Below are positions 8,928 through 18,142 of a stretch of 64,000 nt of DNA, one piece after another. This DNA is from Hydrogenophaga sp. IBVHS2. Its GTDB lineage: Bacteria; Pseudomonadota; Gammaproteobacteria; Burkholderiales; Burkholderiaceae_C. Each line of letters begins with the position of its first letter. The first letter of the stretch is position 1. Below the pieces are notes generated by a model. It was not told the DNA's origin. It made no database searches and saw only the letters and a list, made by a program, of their open reading frames with translations. The translations under genes and the position numbers were made by a program. The stretch spans positions 172,592 to 236,591 of the forward strand of contig NZ_NFUT01000004.1 of assembly GCF_002127215.1 (NCBI RefSeq), written 5' to 3'.

Positions 8928-9830
8928 TTAGGCGGCGGCCCCCAGATGCTCCCGCGCTGCGGCCTTCACCGCCGCCGTCAGGCGCTGGGCCGACGGCGGC
9001 TCGTGCGCCCAGTGCTGCCAGTACAGCGCCACGTCCACCGTGGCGCCCGGCAGCAGTTCCTGCAGTTCGGGGCGGTGCCGCAGGTTCTGCTCGGGCACCA
9101 TGCCCCAGCCCAGCCCCAGGCCGATGGCGGTCTCGAAGGCGTCCACCGCCGGCACGAAGTGGCGCGGGTAATGGACGTCCTTCAACCCGAAGTGCTGGGC
9201 CAGAAAGGCGTCCTGCAAGGCGTCCTTGCGGTTGAAGATCACCGCCGGCCAGGCCAGCAGCCGGTGCGCCGACACCGCGCCGCGCGGGGTGCGGCAGCGC
9301 TGCACCACCGACGGGGCAGCCACGCAGCGGTAACGCATGACCCCCAGCGGCTCGGCCACGCAGCCACGCATCGGCTCGGCCAGGGTGGTGACACAGCCGA
9401 TCACGTCGCCGCCCTTGAGCGCATCGTGGGTGTGGTCCTGGTCGTCGATCACCACCTCCAGCGTCAGCCGGTGGCGCAACAGCAAGGGCGTGACGGCGGG
9501 CAGGAACCAGCTGGCCACCGAGTCGGCATTGATGGCCACGCTCAGGTTCTGCCAGGCACCGCGCCCGGTCTCGGGCGCGCCGCGCAGCCCCGACAGGAGA
9601 TCCGCCTCCATCAGCCGCACCTGCCGCACATGGCCCAGCAGCGCTTGCCCGGCGGCCGTGGCGTGCACCTGCTTGCCGCGCACCAGCAGGCGCTGGCCGA
9701 GTGCGTCTTCGAGCGAGCGGATGCGCAGCGAGACGGCCGCCACCGTCAGCGACAGCTGCCGCGCTGCCGCCGCAAAGCTGCCGGTGTCGGCCACAGCGGC
9801 CAGGGCGTCGAGTTGGCGGGCGTCCAGCAT
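8928..9830 (-). CDS. argP: LysR-family regulator, ArgP (IciA) type
   Basis: 300 residues. The N-terminal winged HTH (LDALAAVADTGSFAAAARQLSLT) and the effector domain match ArgP, the lysine/arginine-sensing activator of the argO exporter. Features typical of ArgP are MLDARQLDALAAV, the INADS segment and WGMVPEQ. It is transcribed divergently from a LysE/ArgO exporter, the classical arrangement. A perfect inverted repeat lies just upstream of its start. The symbol rests on this synteny and overall resemblance. Confidence 0.88.
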   Translation of the reverse strand: MLDARQLDALAAVADTGSFAAAARQLSLTVAAVSLRIRSLEDALGQRLLVRGKQVHATAAGQALLGHVRQVRLMEADLLSGLRGAPETGRGAWQNLSVAINADSVASWFLPAVTPLLLRHRLTLEVVIDDQDHTHDALKGGDVIGCVTTLAEPMRGCVAEPLGVMRYRCVAAPSVVQRCRTPRGAVSAHRLLAWPAVIFNRKDALQDAFLAQHFGLKDVHYPRHFVPAVDAFETAIGLGLGWGMVPEQNLRHRPELQELLPGATVDVALYWQHWAHEPPSAQRLTAAVKAAAREHLGAAA

Positions 9831-9849
9831 GGTGAGGCAACGTAACTGG

Positions 9850-9864
9850 TCAAGAAAATCTTGA
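9850..9864. promoter_or_regulatory. Inverted repeat, probable LysR/ArgP operator
   Basis: TCAAGA-AAA-TCTTGA is a perfect dyad with an AT-rich centre. It sits 20 bp upstream of the argP-like start and about 95 bp upstream of the exporter start, where a LysR-type activator normally binds to repress itself and activate the divergent gene. The T-N(11–13)-A dyad form matches LysR sites. Confidence 0.6.
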
Positions 9865-9956
9865 TGGAATGTAGAAACAGCTAATTCAGTTTAAATCAGG
9901 TCGCCTTCCGGGCACCATGCGGACATGCCTGTTTCCACAGGCCCTTTTTTTCCCGG

Positions 9957-10598
9957 ATGTTTGTCATGGTTCTCACTGTCCCCACCTTCACCGCCGGCAT
10001 GGTGCTCAGCCTGTCGCTCATCATGGCCATCGGCCCCCAGAACGCGCACGTGCTGCGCATGGGCCTGCAACGCCAGCACCTGTGGATCACCGTGGCCGTC
10101 TGTGCCCTGGCCGACATCGTGCTCATCGGGCTGGGCGTGCTGGGCCTGGCCCAGCTCGGCGGCCTGTCGGACAAGCTGCAGGGCGCGCTCATCGGCGCCG
10201 GCGTGCTGTTCCTCGGCGTGTACGGCTGGCAGGCCTTCCAGCGCTTCCGCCAGCCCGTCCTCCAGGCACCGGCCGGCCAGGGCGCCGTGACCGGCCCGGC
10301 ACCCACCAGCCGCCGCCAGGCCGTGCTCTCGGCGCTGGCCTTTTCATGGCTCAACCCGCACGCCTGGCTGGACACCGCCGTGCTGATCGGCACCGCCTCG
10401 CTGGCCTATGGCGAAGCCAGCCGCAGCTTCGGCCTGGGTGCGGCCGCCGGTTCGGTGGTGTGGTTCCTGGTGCTGGGCTGCGCCGCCTTCTGGCTCGGCC
10501 GGCGGCTCAATTCGCTGCGCATCTGGCGCCTGCTGGACGGCGCCGTGGCGCTGATGATGTGGGGCACGGCGGCCTGGCTGCTGGCCTCGCTGGTCTGA
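9957..10598 (+). CDS. LysE/ArgO family amino-acid exporter
   Basis: 213 residues, mostly hydrophobic with about six membrane helices. It has the LysE family hallmarks MAIGPQNAHVLRMGL near the N-terminus and SWLNPHAWLDT in the middle (the conserved NPH). It exports basic amino acids (arginine or lysine) from the cytoplasm. It is divergent from the ArgP-like regulator. Translation could begin at 9957 or at the next ATG (9966). Confidence 0.93.
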   Translation: MFVMVLTVPTFTAGMVLSLSLIMAIGPQNAHVLRMGLQRQHLWITVAVCALADIVLIGLGVLGLAQLGGLSDKLQGALIGAGVLFLGVYGWQAFQRFRQPVLQAPAGQGAVTGPAPTSRRQAVLSALAFSWLNPHAWLDTAVLIGTASLAYGEASRSFGLGAAAGSVVWFLVLGCAAFWLGRRLNSLRIWRLLDGAVALMMWGTAAWLLASLV

Positions 10599-10625
10599 GG
10601 CGGGCCGCCGCACCCTCGCGCCGGA

Positions 10626-11018
10626 TCAGGTGTGGAAGGTGCCGGTCATGCGCCCCTGACTGAACACCAGCGGACTGGGCTGGTCTTCGGAGAACGGGAA
10701 CGGCAGGGAGTGCAGGTAGCCGTTGAGGGTGACCACGCCATCGGCCTCCGAGTAACTGATCATCGACATGTGGGTCTGCGAGCCATCGCGGCTCTTCATG
10801 AACAGGGTGTTGCCCGGATTCACGATGTCGATGTTCTGGTTGGCCACGGCCCTGAAATGAACGGGCGCCGGTGAACCGGTCTGCGTGAACTGGAACTGGA
10901 CATTGCCCTGGTTGACCGGCTTCACGGGCGTGCCGTTGACCGTCAGCCCGGTCCACTCCCACTGGTCCAGCGTGACCGTGAACAGGCCATTGTTCACGCC
11001 GATGTTGATGTCTGCCAT
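10626..11018 (-). CDS. Hypothetical protein, 130 aa, beta-rich
   Basis: A strong Shine-Dalgarno (AAGGAG, four bases before ATG) supports the start. The protein has no signal peptide, membrane helix or cysteine. It is rich in Thr, Val, Asn and Gly in alternating patterns that suggest a beta-sandwich (FTVTLDQWEWTGLTVNG, VVTLNGYLHSLPF). I do not recognise the family. It is convergent with the LysE-type exporter and stands alone, with about 200 bp of non-coding DNA upstream. Confidence 0.7.
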   Translation of the reverse strand: MADINIGVNNGLFTVTLDQWEWTGLTVNGTPVKPVNQGNVQFQFTQTGSPAPVHFRAVANQNIDIVNPGNTLFMKSRDGSQTHMSMISYSEADGVVTLNGYLHSLPFPFSEDQPSPLVFSQGRMTGTFHT

Positions 11019-11217
11019 GAAGACTCCTTGGGTGGTTTTCCGACCCGGGCGGCTTTTCGGTCCGGGCCGTATGAATGGCCACTGACGCCGCTCCGGGACG
11101 GATCGGCGACTGCAATGACCACCGGGGCGGTGTACCTCCGCACCTGCGGCGATGTCCTCATGGAAGCATCAAGAATGCAGCACCCGGGGCTCGGGCGATA
11201 CCGATGCCAGGCGCAGG

Positions 11218-12144
11218 TCAGCGCCCCGCCCAGTACTCCGCCCGCCCGTATTCGTGCTTGAGGAAGTCGATCCACAGGCGCACCCGCAGGGCCAGGTGGC
11301 GGCGCTGGGGGAACAGGGCGTAGATGCCGTTGGGCGGTGCGGCAAAGTCGTCCAGCACGCTCACCAGCCGGCCGGCGCGGATGTCGGCTTCCACCTCCCA
11401 GGTGCTGCGCCAGGCGATGCCCTGGCCGCTCAGGCACCACTCGTGCAGCACCTGACCGTCGCTGCAGTCCAGCGGGCCGCCGGGGCGCAGGTGCACGATT
11501 TCCCGGCCGCTGCCCGAGCTGGCCGGCATCGAGAAGGCCCAGCCCCGGGTCTGCGAGGCATCGCTGGACAGGGTGAGGCAGTCGAAGCGCACCAGATCGG
11601 CCGGGGTGGCCGGCCTGCCGTGACGCTGCAGGTAGGCCGGCGCGGCCACGCACAGGCGGCGGTTGTCCGCCAGGCGCACGCTCACCAGGGACGAGTCGGG
11701 CAGATCGCCCACCCGCACCGCGCAGTCATAACCCTCGCCGGCCACGTCCACCACCCGGTCGGACAGGTTCAGGCTGAGCGTGACCTCCGGGTGCAGTTCG
11801 CGAAAGCGCGGCACCAGCGGCGCCACATGGCGGCGACCAAAGCCGGCCGGTGCGGTGATGCGCACATGCCCGCTGGCCTTGACGCCGCCGGCGCTCACGC
11901 TGGCCTCGGCGTTGGACAGGTCGGTCAGCAGGCGCTGGCAGTCCTCCAGAAAGGCGCTGCCTTCGTGGGTGAGGGTGATGCGCCGCGTGGTGCGCACCAT
12001 GAGCTTGACGCCCAGCCGGGCTTCCAGGGCGTCGATGCGGCGACCGATGATGGCCGGGGCCACGTTTTCCTGGCGGGCGGCCGCCGTGAGGCTGCCCCGC
12101 GAAGCCACGGCCACGAAGGTTTCCAGTTGCTTGAGCTTGTCCAC
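11218..12144 (-). CDS. LysR-family transcriptional regulator
   Basis: 308 residues: N-terminal HTH (LETFVAVASRGSLTAAARQENVAPAII is the region; recognition around AIIGRRIDALEARLG) followed by the periplasmic-binding-like effector domain (SGHVRITAPAGFGRRHVAPLV). The RITAP motif is typical of the CrgA/AaeR-like branch of LysR proteins. It is divergent from the downstream sensor kinase, with 107 bp between. Target and effector are unknown. The 11019–11217 gap behind it shows no gene. Confidence 0.92.
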   Translation of the reverse strand: MDKLKQLETFVAVASRGSLTAAARQENVAPAIIGRRIDALEARLGVKLMVRTTRRITLTHEGSAFLEDCQRLLTDLSNAEASVSAGGVKASGHVRITAPAGFGRRHVAPLVPRFRELHPEVTLSLNLSDRVVDVAGEGYDCAVRVGDLPDSSLVSVRLADNRRLCVAAPAYLQRHGRPATPADLVRFDCLTLSSDASQTRGWAFSMPASSGSGREIVHLRPGGPLDCSDGQVLHEWCLSGQGIAWRSTWEVEADIRAGRLVSVLDDFAAPPNGIYALFPQRRHLALRVRLWIDFLKHEYGRAEYWAGR

Positions 12145-12192
12145 CGGGGCAGGTTACCGCACCCGGCGGGGGAGCACACAGGGCTGGCGATA

Positions 12193-12220
12193 TTGACAAG
12201 GGCCCTGTCGCCCCGACAAT
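12193..12220 (+). promoter_or_regulatory. Sigma-70-type promoter for the two-component pair
   Basis: TTGACA, 16 bp, GACAAT: a consensus -35 and a fair -10, about 30 bp upstream of the kinase start and followed by AAGGAG at 12242–12247. It faces the kinase/regulator genes. Confidence 0.6.
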
Positions 12221-12251
12221 GGCTCGCATACACGGAGGGGTAAGGAGTTTC

Positions 12252-13721
12252 ATGGCCATGACGGGCACTGCGCTGCCGGACGTCGTGTCGCCTTCTGCGC
12301 GCCTCGCGGCGCAGGCCGAAGGCCGCACCGGGGACGACGCCGGGCTGCAAGACGGGCGGGATGCAACGGCATTCAGCCTGCGCCGCCGCTTTGCCCTGGC
12401 CAGCCTGGTGGTGATCACCGTGATCGCCGTCGGTCTGGGCTGGATGCTCTCGCGGGTGCTGACCGAACGCATGCTGCAGCGCGAGGCCGAGGTGACGATG
12501 CATTTCGTGCAGAACGTGCTGAGCACCGACAACACCTGGCTGTACTTCCGCCGCCCGGACGACCCGCTGCTGCGGGCAGCGTTCCTGCAGTCGATGCGCC
12601 ACATCGTGACCATGCGCGAATCGGTGCGGGGCAACGCCTACGACCTGCGCGGTCATGTGCTGTGGTCCACCGACGCCGAGCTGATCGGTCAGAGCTTCGA
12701 GCACAACGCCGAACTGGCCGAAGCGCTGCACGGCCAGATCGTGGTGGAGGCCGACGTCACCGAGCCCGGCCAGTTCAGCAAGGCCGAGCACCAGGGTCTG
12801 TTGCATCGGGGCGCCTTCTTTGTGGAGACCTACTTCCCGGTGCGCGACCCCCAGAGCGGCGCCGTGCTGGGCGTGATCGAGATCTACAAGATCCCCGAGA
12901 AGCTCTCCAGCGACATCCACCAGGGCCTGCGGCAGCTGTGGCTGGCCTGTTTCGGGGGCGCGGTGCTGCTGTTTGCGGTGCTGTACTGGATCGTGGCGCG
13001 GGCCGACCGTCTGATCACCCGGCAGCAGCAACGGCTGGCCGAGGCCCAGCGCACCGCATCCACCGTGGAGCTGGCCAGTGCGGTGGCGCACAGCCTGCGC
13101 AACCCGCTGGCGTCCATCCGGTCGGCGGCCGAACTGCTGCAGGACGGCGCGGGCCGCCCGGAGGATGTGCGCGAGCTCAGCGGCGACATGATCGAATCCG
13201 TCGACCGGGCCAACCGCTGGATCACCGAGCTGGTGCATGTGGCCCAGGCCCCGCAGCTGCACCCGCAGGCCGTGGACCTGGTGTCGCTGGTGCAGACCTG
13301 CCTGCAGGAAATGGCCGGAGAGCTGGCACGCCGGCACATCCAGCTACGGGTGGAACCCACCGATCCGTTGCCGGTGCTGGCCCACAGCGCCACGCTGCGG
13401 CAGGCCCTGCTCAGCATCATTGCCAATGCGGCCGAAGCCATGCCCCACGGCGGCCGGCTGGAGGTGGGCTGGACGCAGACCGACGGCCTGCGGGGCGTGC
13501 ACCTGAGCGACAACGGCACCGGCCTGTCGCCGGAAGCGCGGCAGCGCCTGTTCCAGCCGTTTGCCAGCAGCAAGGTCGGCGGCCTGGGCATGGGCCTGGC
13601 GCTGGTCAAGCGCATGGTGGCGCAATGGCAGGGCGAGCTGCTGGTCACCGCCGAACAACCCCGTGGCACCCGGGTGGAGATCCGGCTGCCACACCCGCCC
13701 GGCCCCGTCGCGGGCCGCTGA
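12252..13721 (+). CDS. Membrane sensor histidine kinase
   Basis: About 489 residues. The start at 12252 follows AAGGAG by four bases; an in-frame ATG at 12219 is less well placed. Two membrane helices (ALASLVVITVIAVGLGW and LACFGGAVLLFAVLYWIVA) frame a ~190-residue periplasmic sensor. HisKA has its phosphoacceptor in AVAHSLRNPLAS; the ATPase domain has an N-box (IIANAAEAM), G1 (DNGTGLS) and G2 (GLGMGLAL). The architecture resembles DctB/HydH-like kinases that partner NtrC-type regulators. It is followed after 12 bp by its likely cognate regulator. Signal unknown. Confidence 0.92.
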   Translation: MAMTGTALPDVVSPSARLAAQAEGRTGDDAGLQDGRDATAFSLRRRFALASLVVITVIAVGLGWMLSRVLTERMLQREAEVTMHFVQNVLSTDNTWLYFRRPDDPLLRAAFLQSMRHIVTMRESVRGNAYDLRGHVLWSTDAELIGQSFEHNAELAEALHGQIVVEADVTEPGQFSKAEHQGLLHRGAFFVETYFPVRDPQSGAVLGVIEIYKIPEKLSSDIHQGLRQLWLACFGGAVLLFAVLYWIVARADRLITRQQQRLAEAQRTASTVELASAVAHSLRNPLASIRSAAELLQDGAGRPEDVRELSGDMIESVDRANRWITELVHVAQAPQLHPQAVDLVSLVQTCLQEMAGELARRHIQLRVEPTDPLPVLAHSATLRQALLSIIANAAEAMPHGGRLEVGWTQTDGLRGVHLSDNGTGLSPEARQRLFQPFASSKVGGLGMGLALVKRMVAQWQGELLVTAEQPRGTRVEIRLPHPPGPVAGR

Positions 13722-13733
13722 CCCGGAGCGCCC

Positions 13734-15041
13734 ATGGCGACCCTGCTGGTGATCGAGGACGAACCTGCGCTGGCCCGCCACATGGCGCGCTACCTGCGCC
13801 AGTACGACCATGTGGTGGAAGTGGCCAACGACGGACCGTCGGGCCTGGAGGCGGCCCGGCGGCTGCAGCCCGATCTGGCGATCGTGGATTTCCAGCTGCC
13901 CGGCCTGGACGGACTGACCCTCATACGCGAACTCAACCGCGACCCTCTGCGCATCCGCACGGTGATGGTTTCGGGCCATGCCAATGTGGCGGTGGCGGTG
14001 CAGGCCATGAAGGCCGGATCATCCGACCTGCTGACCAAGCCGGTGCCGCTGCGCAGCCTCAAGCAGGCGGTGGACCGGGCGCTGGAGGAGCCGCTGCAGC
14101 CCCCGGGCGAGCCGCCCCGCTCGACCGCCATGGCGCACGCGATCCTGGGTCATTCGAGACCCCTGTCCGGCCTGCGTGAACAGGTGTCGGCCCTGGCCCG
14201 GCAGGAGCCCGGCGACGGATCGGCGGTGCCACCGATCCTGTTCTGCGGCGAAACCGGTTCGGGCAAGCTGCACGCGGCGCGCGCAGCCCACGCCACCGGA
14301 CCCCGCGCGGCCGAACCCTGGGTGGAGATCGACTGCCTGGCCCTGCACCAGGGGCTGGACGCCGAGATCGCCGCCGGCGCGCCCGGTGGTGGCACGGTCT
14401 TTCTGAAGGATGTCGGCGACCTCGACGAGTCGGGACAGGTCAGCCTGCTGCACATGCTCGAGCGGCGCCAGTTCCGGCTCCCCCGGGGCGGCGTGGAACC
14501 GCTGCGGGCCCGCATCATGGCCGCCACGCGGCACGACCTGGATGCCCTGGTGCGCCAGGGCCGGTTCAAGGCCGAACTGCTCTACCGGCTGCAGGGCTGT
14601 GCCGTCCGGGTGCCGCCGCTGCGGGCCTGCACCGACGACCTGGCGCTGCTGGCGCGGCACTTCGTGGCGCTGCACACCGGCCGGTACCGGTTGCCGGCGA
14701 TGCAGCTGTCACCGGCGGCCGAAGCGGCGCTGATGATGCACAGCTGGCCGGGCAACCTGCGCGAACTCGGCAACGTCATCGAGCGGGCCGTGATGATCTG
14801 CCCGGGCGGCCGGGTGGACGCGTCCCACCTGCTGCTGCCGACCGATCCCGCACCGTCGTCGTTCGGCGCCTTGTCCGAGCTCAGCGACTGCCTGCGCACC
14901 GACGAGATGGACCGCGCGGGGCTGGTGCGGGCGCTGGAGGAGCATCGCTGGGATCTGCATCTCACGGCCCGCATGCTGCAGATCGAGCCCGACCAGCTGC
15001 AGCGGCGCATGGACCGCCACGGGCTCTACGGGCCGACCTGA
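13734..15041 (+). CDS. NtrC-like response regulator lacking the GAFTGA loop
   Basis: 435 residues: REC domain (acidic pocket E8/D9, phosphoacceptor Asp52, Lys102), AAA+ domain and C-terminal Fis-type HTH (LHLTARMLQIEPDQLQRRM). The AAA+ domain has Walker A GETGSGK (172–178), but Walker B reads VFLKD rather than LFLDE. The block carrying ELFGHxxGAFTGA between the two is missing: about 20 residues replace the usual ~45. Sensor II (WPGNLREL) remains. Without GAFTGA it should not remodel sigma-54 holoenzyme, so it may act as a sigma-70 regulator. It is paired with the kinase just upstream. Confidence 0.9.
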   Translation: MATLLVIEDEPALARHMARYLRQYDHVVEVANDGPSGLEAARRLQPDLAIVDFQLPGLDGLTLIRELNRDPLRIRTVMVSGHANVAVAVQAMKAGSSDLLTKPVPLRSLKQAVDRALEEPLQPPGEPPRSTAMAHAILGHSRPLSGLREQVSALARQEPGDGSAVPPILFCGETGSGKLHAARAAHATGPRAAEPWVEIDCLALHQGLDAEIAAGAPGGGTVFLKDVGDLDESGQVSLLHMLERRQFRLPRGGVEPLRARIMAATRHDLDALVRQGRFKAELLYRLQGCAVRVPPLRACTDDLALLARHFVALHTGRYRLPAMQLSPAAEAALMMHSWPGNLRELGNVIERAVMICPGGRVDASHLLLPTDPAPSSFGALSELSDCLRTDEMDRAGLVRALEEHRWDLHLTARMLQIEPDQLQRRMDRHGLYGPT

Positions 15042-15055
15042 TTACATCGATAAAA

Positions 15056-15106
15056 GTTGCGAATCCCTCGCTTTGGAGGGTCTGAATCGCTGCGCTGGTT
15101 GCGAAT
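15056..15106. repeat. Direct repeats GTTGCGAAT upstream of haloacid dehalogenase
   Basis: Two identical 9-mers GTTGCGAAT at 15056–15064 and 15098–15106, 42 bp apart (four helical turns), within the 77-bp gap before the dehalogenase start. Same-face spacing suggests a regulator binding site overlapping the promoter. Could be chance. Confidence 0.4.
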
Positions 15107-15118
15107 ACAGTCCATGGT

Positions 15119-15817
15119 ATGGACCAACCCCGCGCCGTGCTCTTCGATGCCTATGGAACGCTGTTCGACGTGTACAGCGTCGGGCTGCTGGCCGAACAGC
15201 TGTATCCGGGGCTGGGCTCGGCCATCTCGCGCCAATGGCGCGACAAGCAGATCGAATACACCCGGCTGGTGACCACCAGCAACCACGGCGAGCACTACAG
15301 CCCGTTCTGGGACCTGACCGAGCGCGCGCTGCGCCACACCCTCAAGACCCTGGTGCCCCAGGCCCGCACCGACTGGGCCGCCCATGCGCCTCAGGCCACG
15401 CGGCTGATGAACCAGTACCGGCATCTGTCGGCATTCCCCGAAAACAGGGACGTGCTGCAGGCCCTGCGCGAGCGCGGCATCACCACCGGCATCCTGAGCA
15501 ACGGCGACGCCGACATGCTGGGCATCGCGGTGCGCAGCGCGGGCCTGGACGGCCTGCTCGACCATGTCATCAGCGTCGATCCGATCCGCCTGTACAAGAC
15601 CCATCCCCGGGCCTACGCCCTGGGCGAAGCCGCCACCGGCCTGAAGGCAGGCCAGGTGCTGTTCGTCAGCAGCAATGCCTGGGACGCACTGGCCGCCGGC
15701 TGGTACGGCTATCGCACCCTGTGGGTGAACCGCCAGAATCTCGCCTTCGAGGAACTGGACACCCAGCCCGAACGCACCGCCAGCTCCCTGCGCGGCGTGC
15801 TCGACTTCTTTTCCTGA
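15119..15817 (+). CDS. Haloacid dehalogenase, type II ((S)-2-haloacid dehalogenase)
   Basis: 232 residues, the usual L-DEX length. All catalytic positions of the family are visible: nucleophile Asp in [10 protein letters not shown], Arg in RQWRDKQ, Ser/Asn in ILSNGD, Lys in LYKTHPRAY and the VSSNAWD motif. It hydrolyses L-2-haloalkanoic acids to D-2-hydroxy acids by an aspartyl-ester intermediate in the cytoplasm. Malate synthase follows 31 bp downstream; glycolate/glyoxylate from haloacetates would feed that enzyme, which makes a functional link plausible. Confidence 0.93.
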   Translation: MDQPRAVLFDAYGTLFDVYSVGLLAEQLYPGLGSAISRQWRDKQIEYTRLVTTSNHGEHYSPFWDLTERALRHTLKTLVPQARTDWAAHAPQATRLMNQYRHLSAFPENRDVLQALRERGITTGILSNGDADMLGIAVRSAGLDGLLDHVISVDPIRLYKTHPRAYALGEAATGLKAGQVLFVSSNAWDALAAGWYGYRTLWVNRQNLAFEELDTQPERTASSLRGVLDFFS

Positions 15818-15848
15818 TCCACCCATCCCACCTCAACCCACCACCACC

Positions 15849-18053
15849 ATGACCCAGCGCACCACCATCCACGGCCTGCAAGTGGCCACCGAGCTGTTCG
15901 ATTTCGTCAACCAGAAAGTGCTGCCCGGCACCGGCATCGACCAGGCCGCCTTCTGGAAAGGCTTCGACCAGATCGTGGCCGACCTGGCGCCCAAGAACGC
16001 CGCCCTGCTGGCCGAGCGCGACCGCCTGCAGGCCGAGCTGGACAAGTGGCACAGCGCCAACCCCGGCCCGGTGCGCGACATGATGGCCTACCGCAAGTTC
16101 CTGGAGACCATCGGCTACCTGGTGCCGCAGCCCAGGAACGTGAAGGCCACCACCAAGAACGTGGACGCCGAGCTCGCCACCCAGGCCGGCCCGCAGCTGG
16201 TGGTGCCCATCCTGAACGCCCGTTACGCGCTCAACGCCGCCAACGCCCGCTGGGGCAGCCTGTACGACGCGCTCTACGGCACCGACGTGATCAGCGAGGA
16301 CAAGGGCTGCGAAAAGGTCGGCAAGAAGGGCGGCTACAACCCCAAGCGCGGCGCCAAGGTCATTGAATGGGCGCGCCACGTGCTGGACCGCACCGCCCCG
16401 CTGAAGAAGGGCTCGCATGTGGGCTCGACCGGCTACAAGATCAACAAGGACGGCGAGCTGGTCGTCTCCCTGGCCGATGGCGGCACCAGCAAGCTGGCCG
16501 ACAAGTCCCAGCTGGTGGGCTACCAGGGCGAGCCGAAGAACCCGTCGTCGGTGCTGCTGGTGCACAACGGCCTGCACCTGGACATCCGCATCGACCGCAA
16601 CACCCCCATCGGCAAGACCGATGCCGCCGGCGTGTGCGACCTGGTGGTCGAGGCCGCACTGTCCACCATCCTGGACCTGGAAGACTCGATTGCCGCCGTG
16701 GACGCGCAGGACAAGGTGCTGGCCTACAGCAACTGGCTGGGCATCCTGCAGGGCACCCTGGTCGAGACCTTCCAGAAGGGCGGCCAGACCCTGACCCGCG
16801 GCCTCAACGCCGACCGTGAATACACCGCCCCGAACGGCAAGACCGTGCGCCTGCACGGCCGCTCGCTGATGTTCCTGCGCAATGTGGGCCACCTCATGAC
16901 CAACCCCGCCATCCTGTGGGGCACCGACGGTCAGGAGATCCCCGAGGGCATCATGGACGCGGTGATCACCACCACCATCGCCCTGCACGATCTGAAGCGC
17001 ACCAAGAAGGACGCCATCCGCAACTCGCGCAAGGGCTCGGTCTACATCGTCAAGCCCAAGATGCACGGCCCGAAGGAAGTGGCCTTTGCCGCCGAACTCT
17101 TCGGCCGTGTGGAGCAGCTGCTGGGCCTGCCGGATTCCACCGTCAAGCTGGGCATCATGGACGAGGAGCGCCGCACCTCGGTCAACCTCAAGGCCTGCAT
17201 TGCCGCCGCTGCCAGCCGCGTGGCCTTCATCAACACCGGCTTCCTGGACCGCACCGGCGACGAGATGCACACCGCCATGCTGGCCGGCCCCATGGTCCGC
17301 AAGGGCGACATGAAGGCCAGCGCCTGGATCCAGGCTTACGAGCGCAACAACGTGCTGGTCGGCCTGCAGTGCGGCCTGCGCGGCAAGGCCCAGATCGGCA
17401 AGGGCATGTGGGCCATGCCCGACCTCATGAAGGCCATGCTGGAGCAGAAGATCGCCCACCCGAAGGCCGGTGCCAACACCGCCTGGGTGCCCAGCCCCAC
17501 CGGCGCCACGCTGCACGCCATGCACTACCACCAGGTGCTGGTCAGCGACATCCAGAAGGGCCTGGAGAAGATCGATGCCGACGCCGAGCGCGACAACCTG
17601 CTCACCGGCCTGCTGACCGTGCCGGTGTCGAGCAACCCGAACTGGAGCGAGGCCGAGAAGCAGGCCGAGCTCGACAACAACGTCCAGGGCATCCTGGGCT
17701 ACGTGGTGCGCTGGGTCGATCAGGGCGTGGGCTGCTCCAAGGTGCCCGACATCAACGACGTGGGCCTGATGGAAGACCGCGCCACCCTGCGCATCTCCAG
17801 CCAGCACATCGCCAACTGGCTGCACCACGGCATCGTCACCGAAGCCCAGGTGCGCGAGACCTTCGAGCGCATGGCCGCCAAGGTGGACAAGCAGAACGCC
17901 GGCGACAAGCTCTACCAGCCCATGGCCGGCAACGCCAGGACCAGCAAGGCCTACCAGGCCGCCCTGGACCTGGTGTTCAAGGGCAAGGAGCAGCCCAGCG
18001 GCTACACCGAGCCGCTGCTGCACGCCTGGCGCCTGAAGGTCAAGCAGGGCTGA
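15849..18053 (+). CDS. glcB: Malate synthase G
   Basis: 734 residues, the normal length of the monomeric G isoform. Recognisable segments are the glyoxylate/Mg site region ([15 protein letters not shown]), the signature [64 protein letters not shown] and [16 protein letters not shown]. It condenses glyoxylate with acetyl-CoA to malate. It follows the haloacid dehalogenase; a long hairpin lies after the stop. Confidence 0.98.
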   Translation: MTQRTTIHGLQVATELFDFVNQKVLPGTGIDQAAFWKGFDQIVADLAPKNAALLAERDRLQAELDKWHSANPGPVRDMMAYRKFLETIGYLVPQPRNVKATTKNVDAELATQAGPQLVVPILNARYALNAANARWGSLYDALYGTDVISEDKGCEKVGKKGGYNPKRGAKVIEWARHVLDRTAPLKKGSHVGSTGYKINKDGELVVSLADGGTSKLADKSQLVGYQGEPKNPSSVLLVHNGLHLDIRIDRNTPIGKTDAAGVCDLVVEAALSTILDLEDSIAAVDAQDKVLAYSNWLGILQGTLVETFQKGGQTLTRGLNADREYTAPNGKTVRLHGRSLMFLRNVGHLMTNPAILWGTDGQEIPEGIMDAVITTTIALHDLKRTKKDAIRNSRKGSVYIVKPKMHGPKEVAFAAELFGRVEQLLGLPDSTVKLGIMDEERRTSVNLKACIAAAASRVAFINTGFLDRTGDEMHTAMLAGPMVRKGDMKASAWIQAYERNNVLVGLQCGLRGKAQIGKGMWAMPDLMKAMLEQKIAHPKAGANTAWVPSPTGATLHAMHYHQVLVSDIQKGLEKIDADAERDNLLTGLLTVPVSSNPNWSEAEKQAELDNNVQGILGYVVRWVDQGVGCSKVPDINDVGLMEDRATLRISSQHIANWLHHGIVTEAQVRETFERMAAKVDKQNAGDKLYQPMAGNARTSKAYQAALDLVFKGKEQPSGYTEPLLHAWRLKVKQG

Positions 18054-18059
18054 CCGGAC

Positions 18060-18095
18060 GCCCGGTTCATGGTTTCGTAAAGACTTGAACCGGGC
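18060..18095 (+). terminator. Hairpin after glcB
   Basis: GCCCGGTTCA (18060–18069) and TGAACCGGGC (18086–18095) form a perfect 10-bp stem with a 16-nt loop, 7 bp past the glcB stop. No U-run follows, so it may act as a Rho-assisted terminator or an RNA-stabilising end. Confidence 0.5.
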
Positions 18096-18142
18096 CCCGC
18101 ACCTATGCTGCGGGCTCCCCCGACTTCCCGAGGAGCCCCCCC

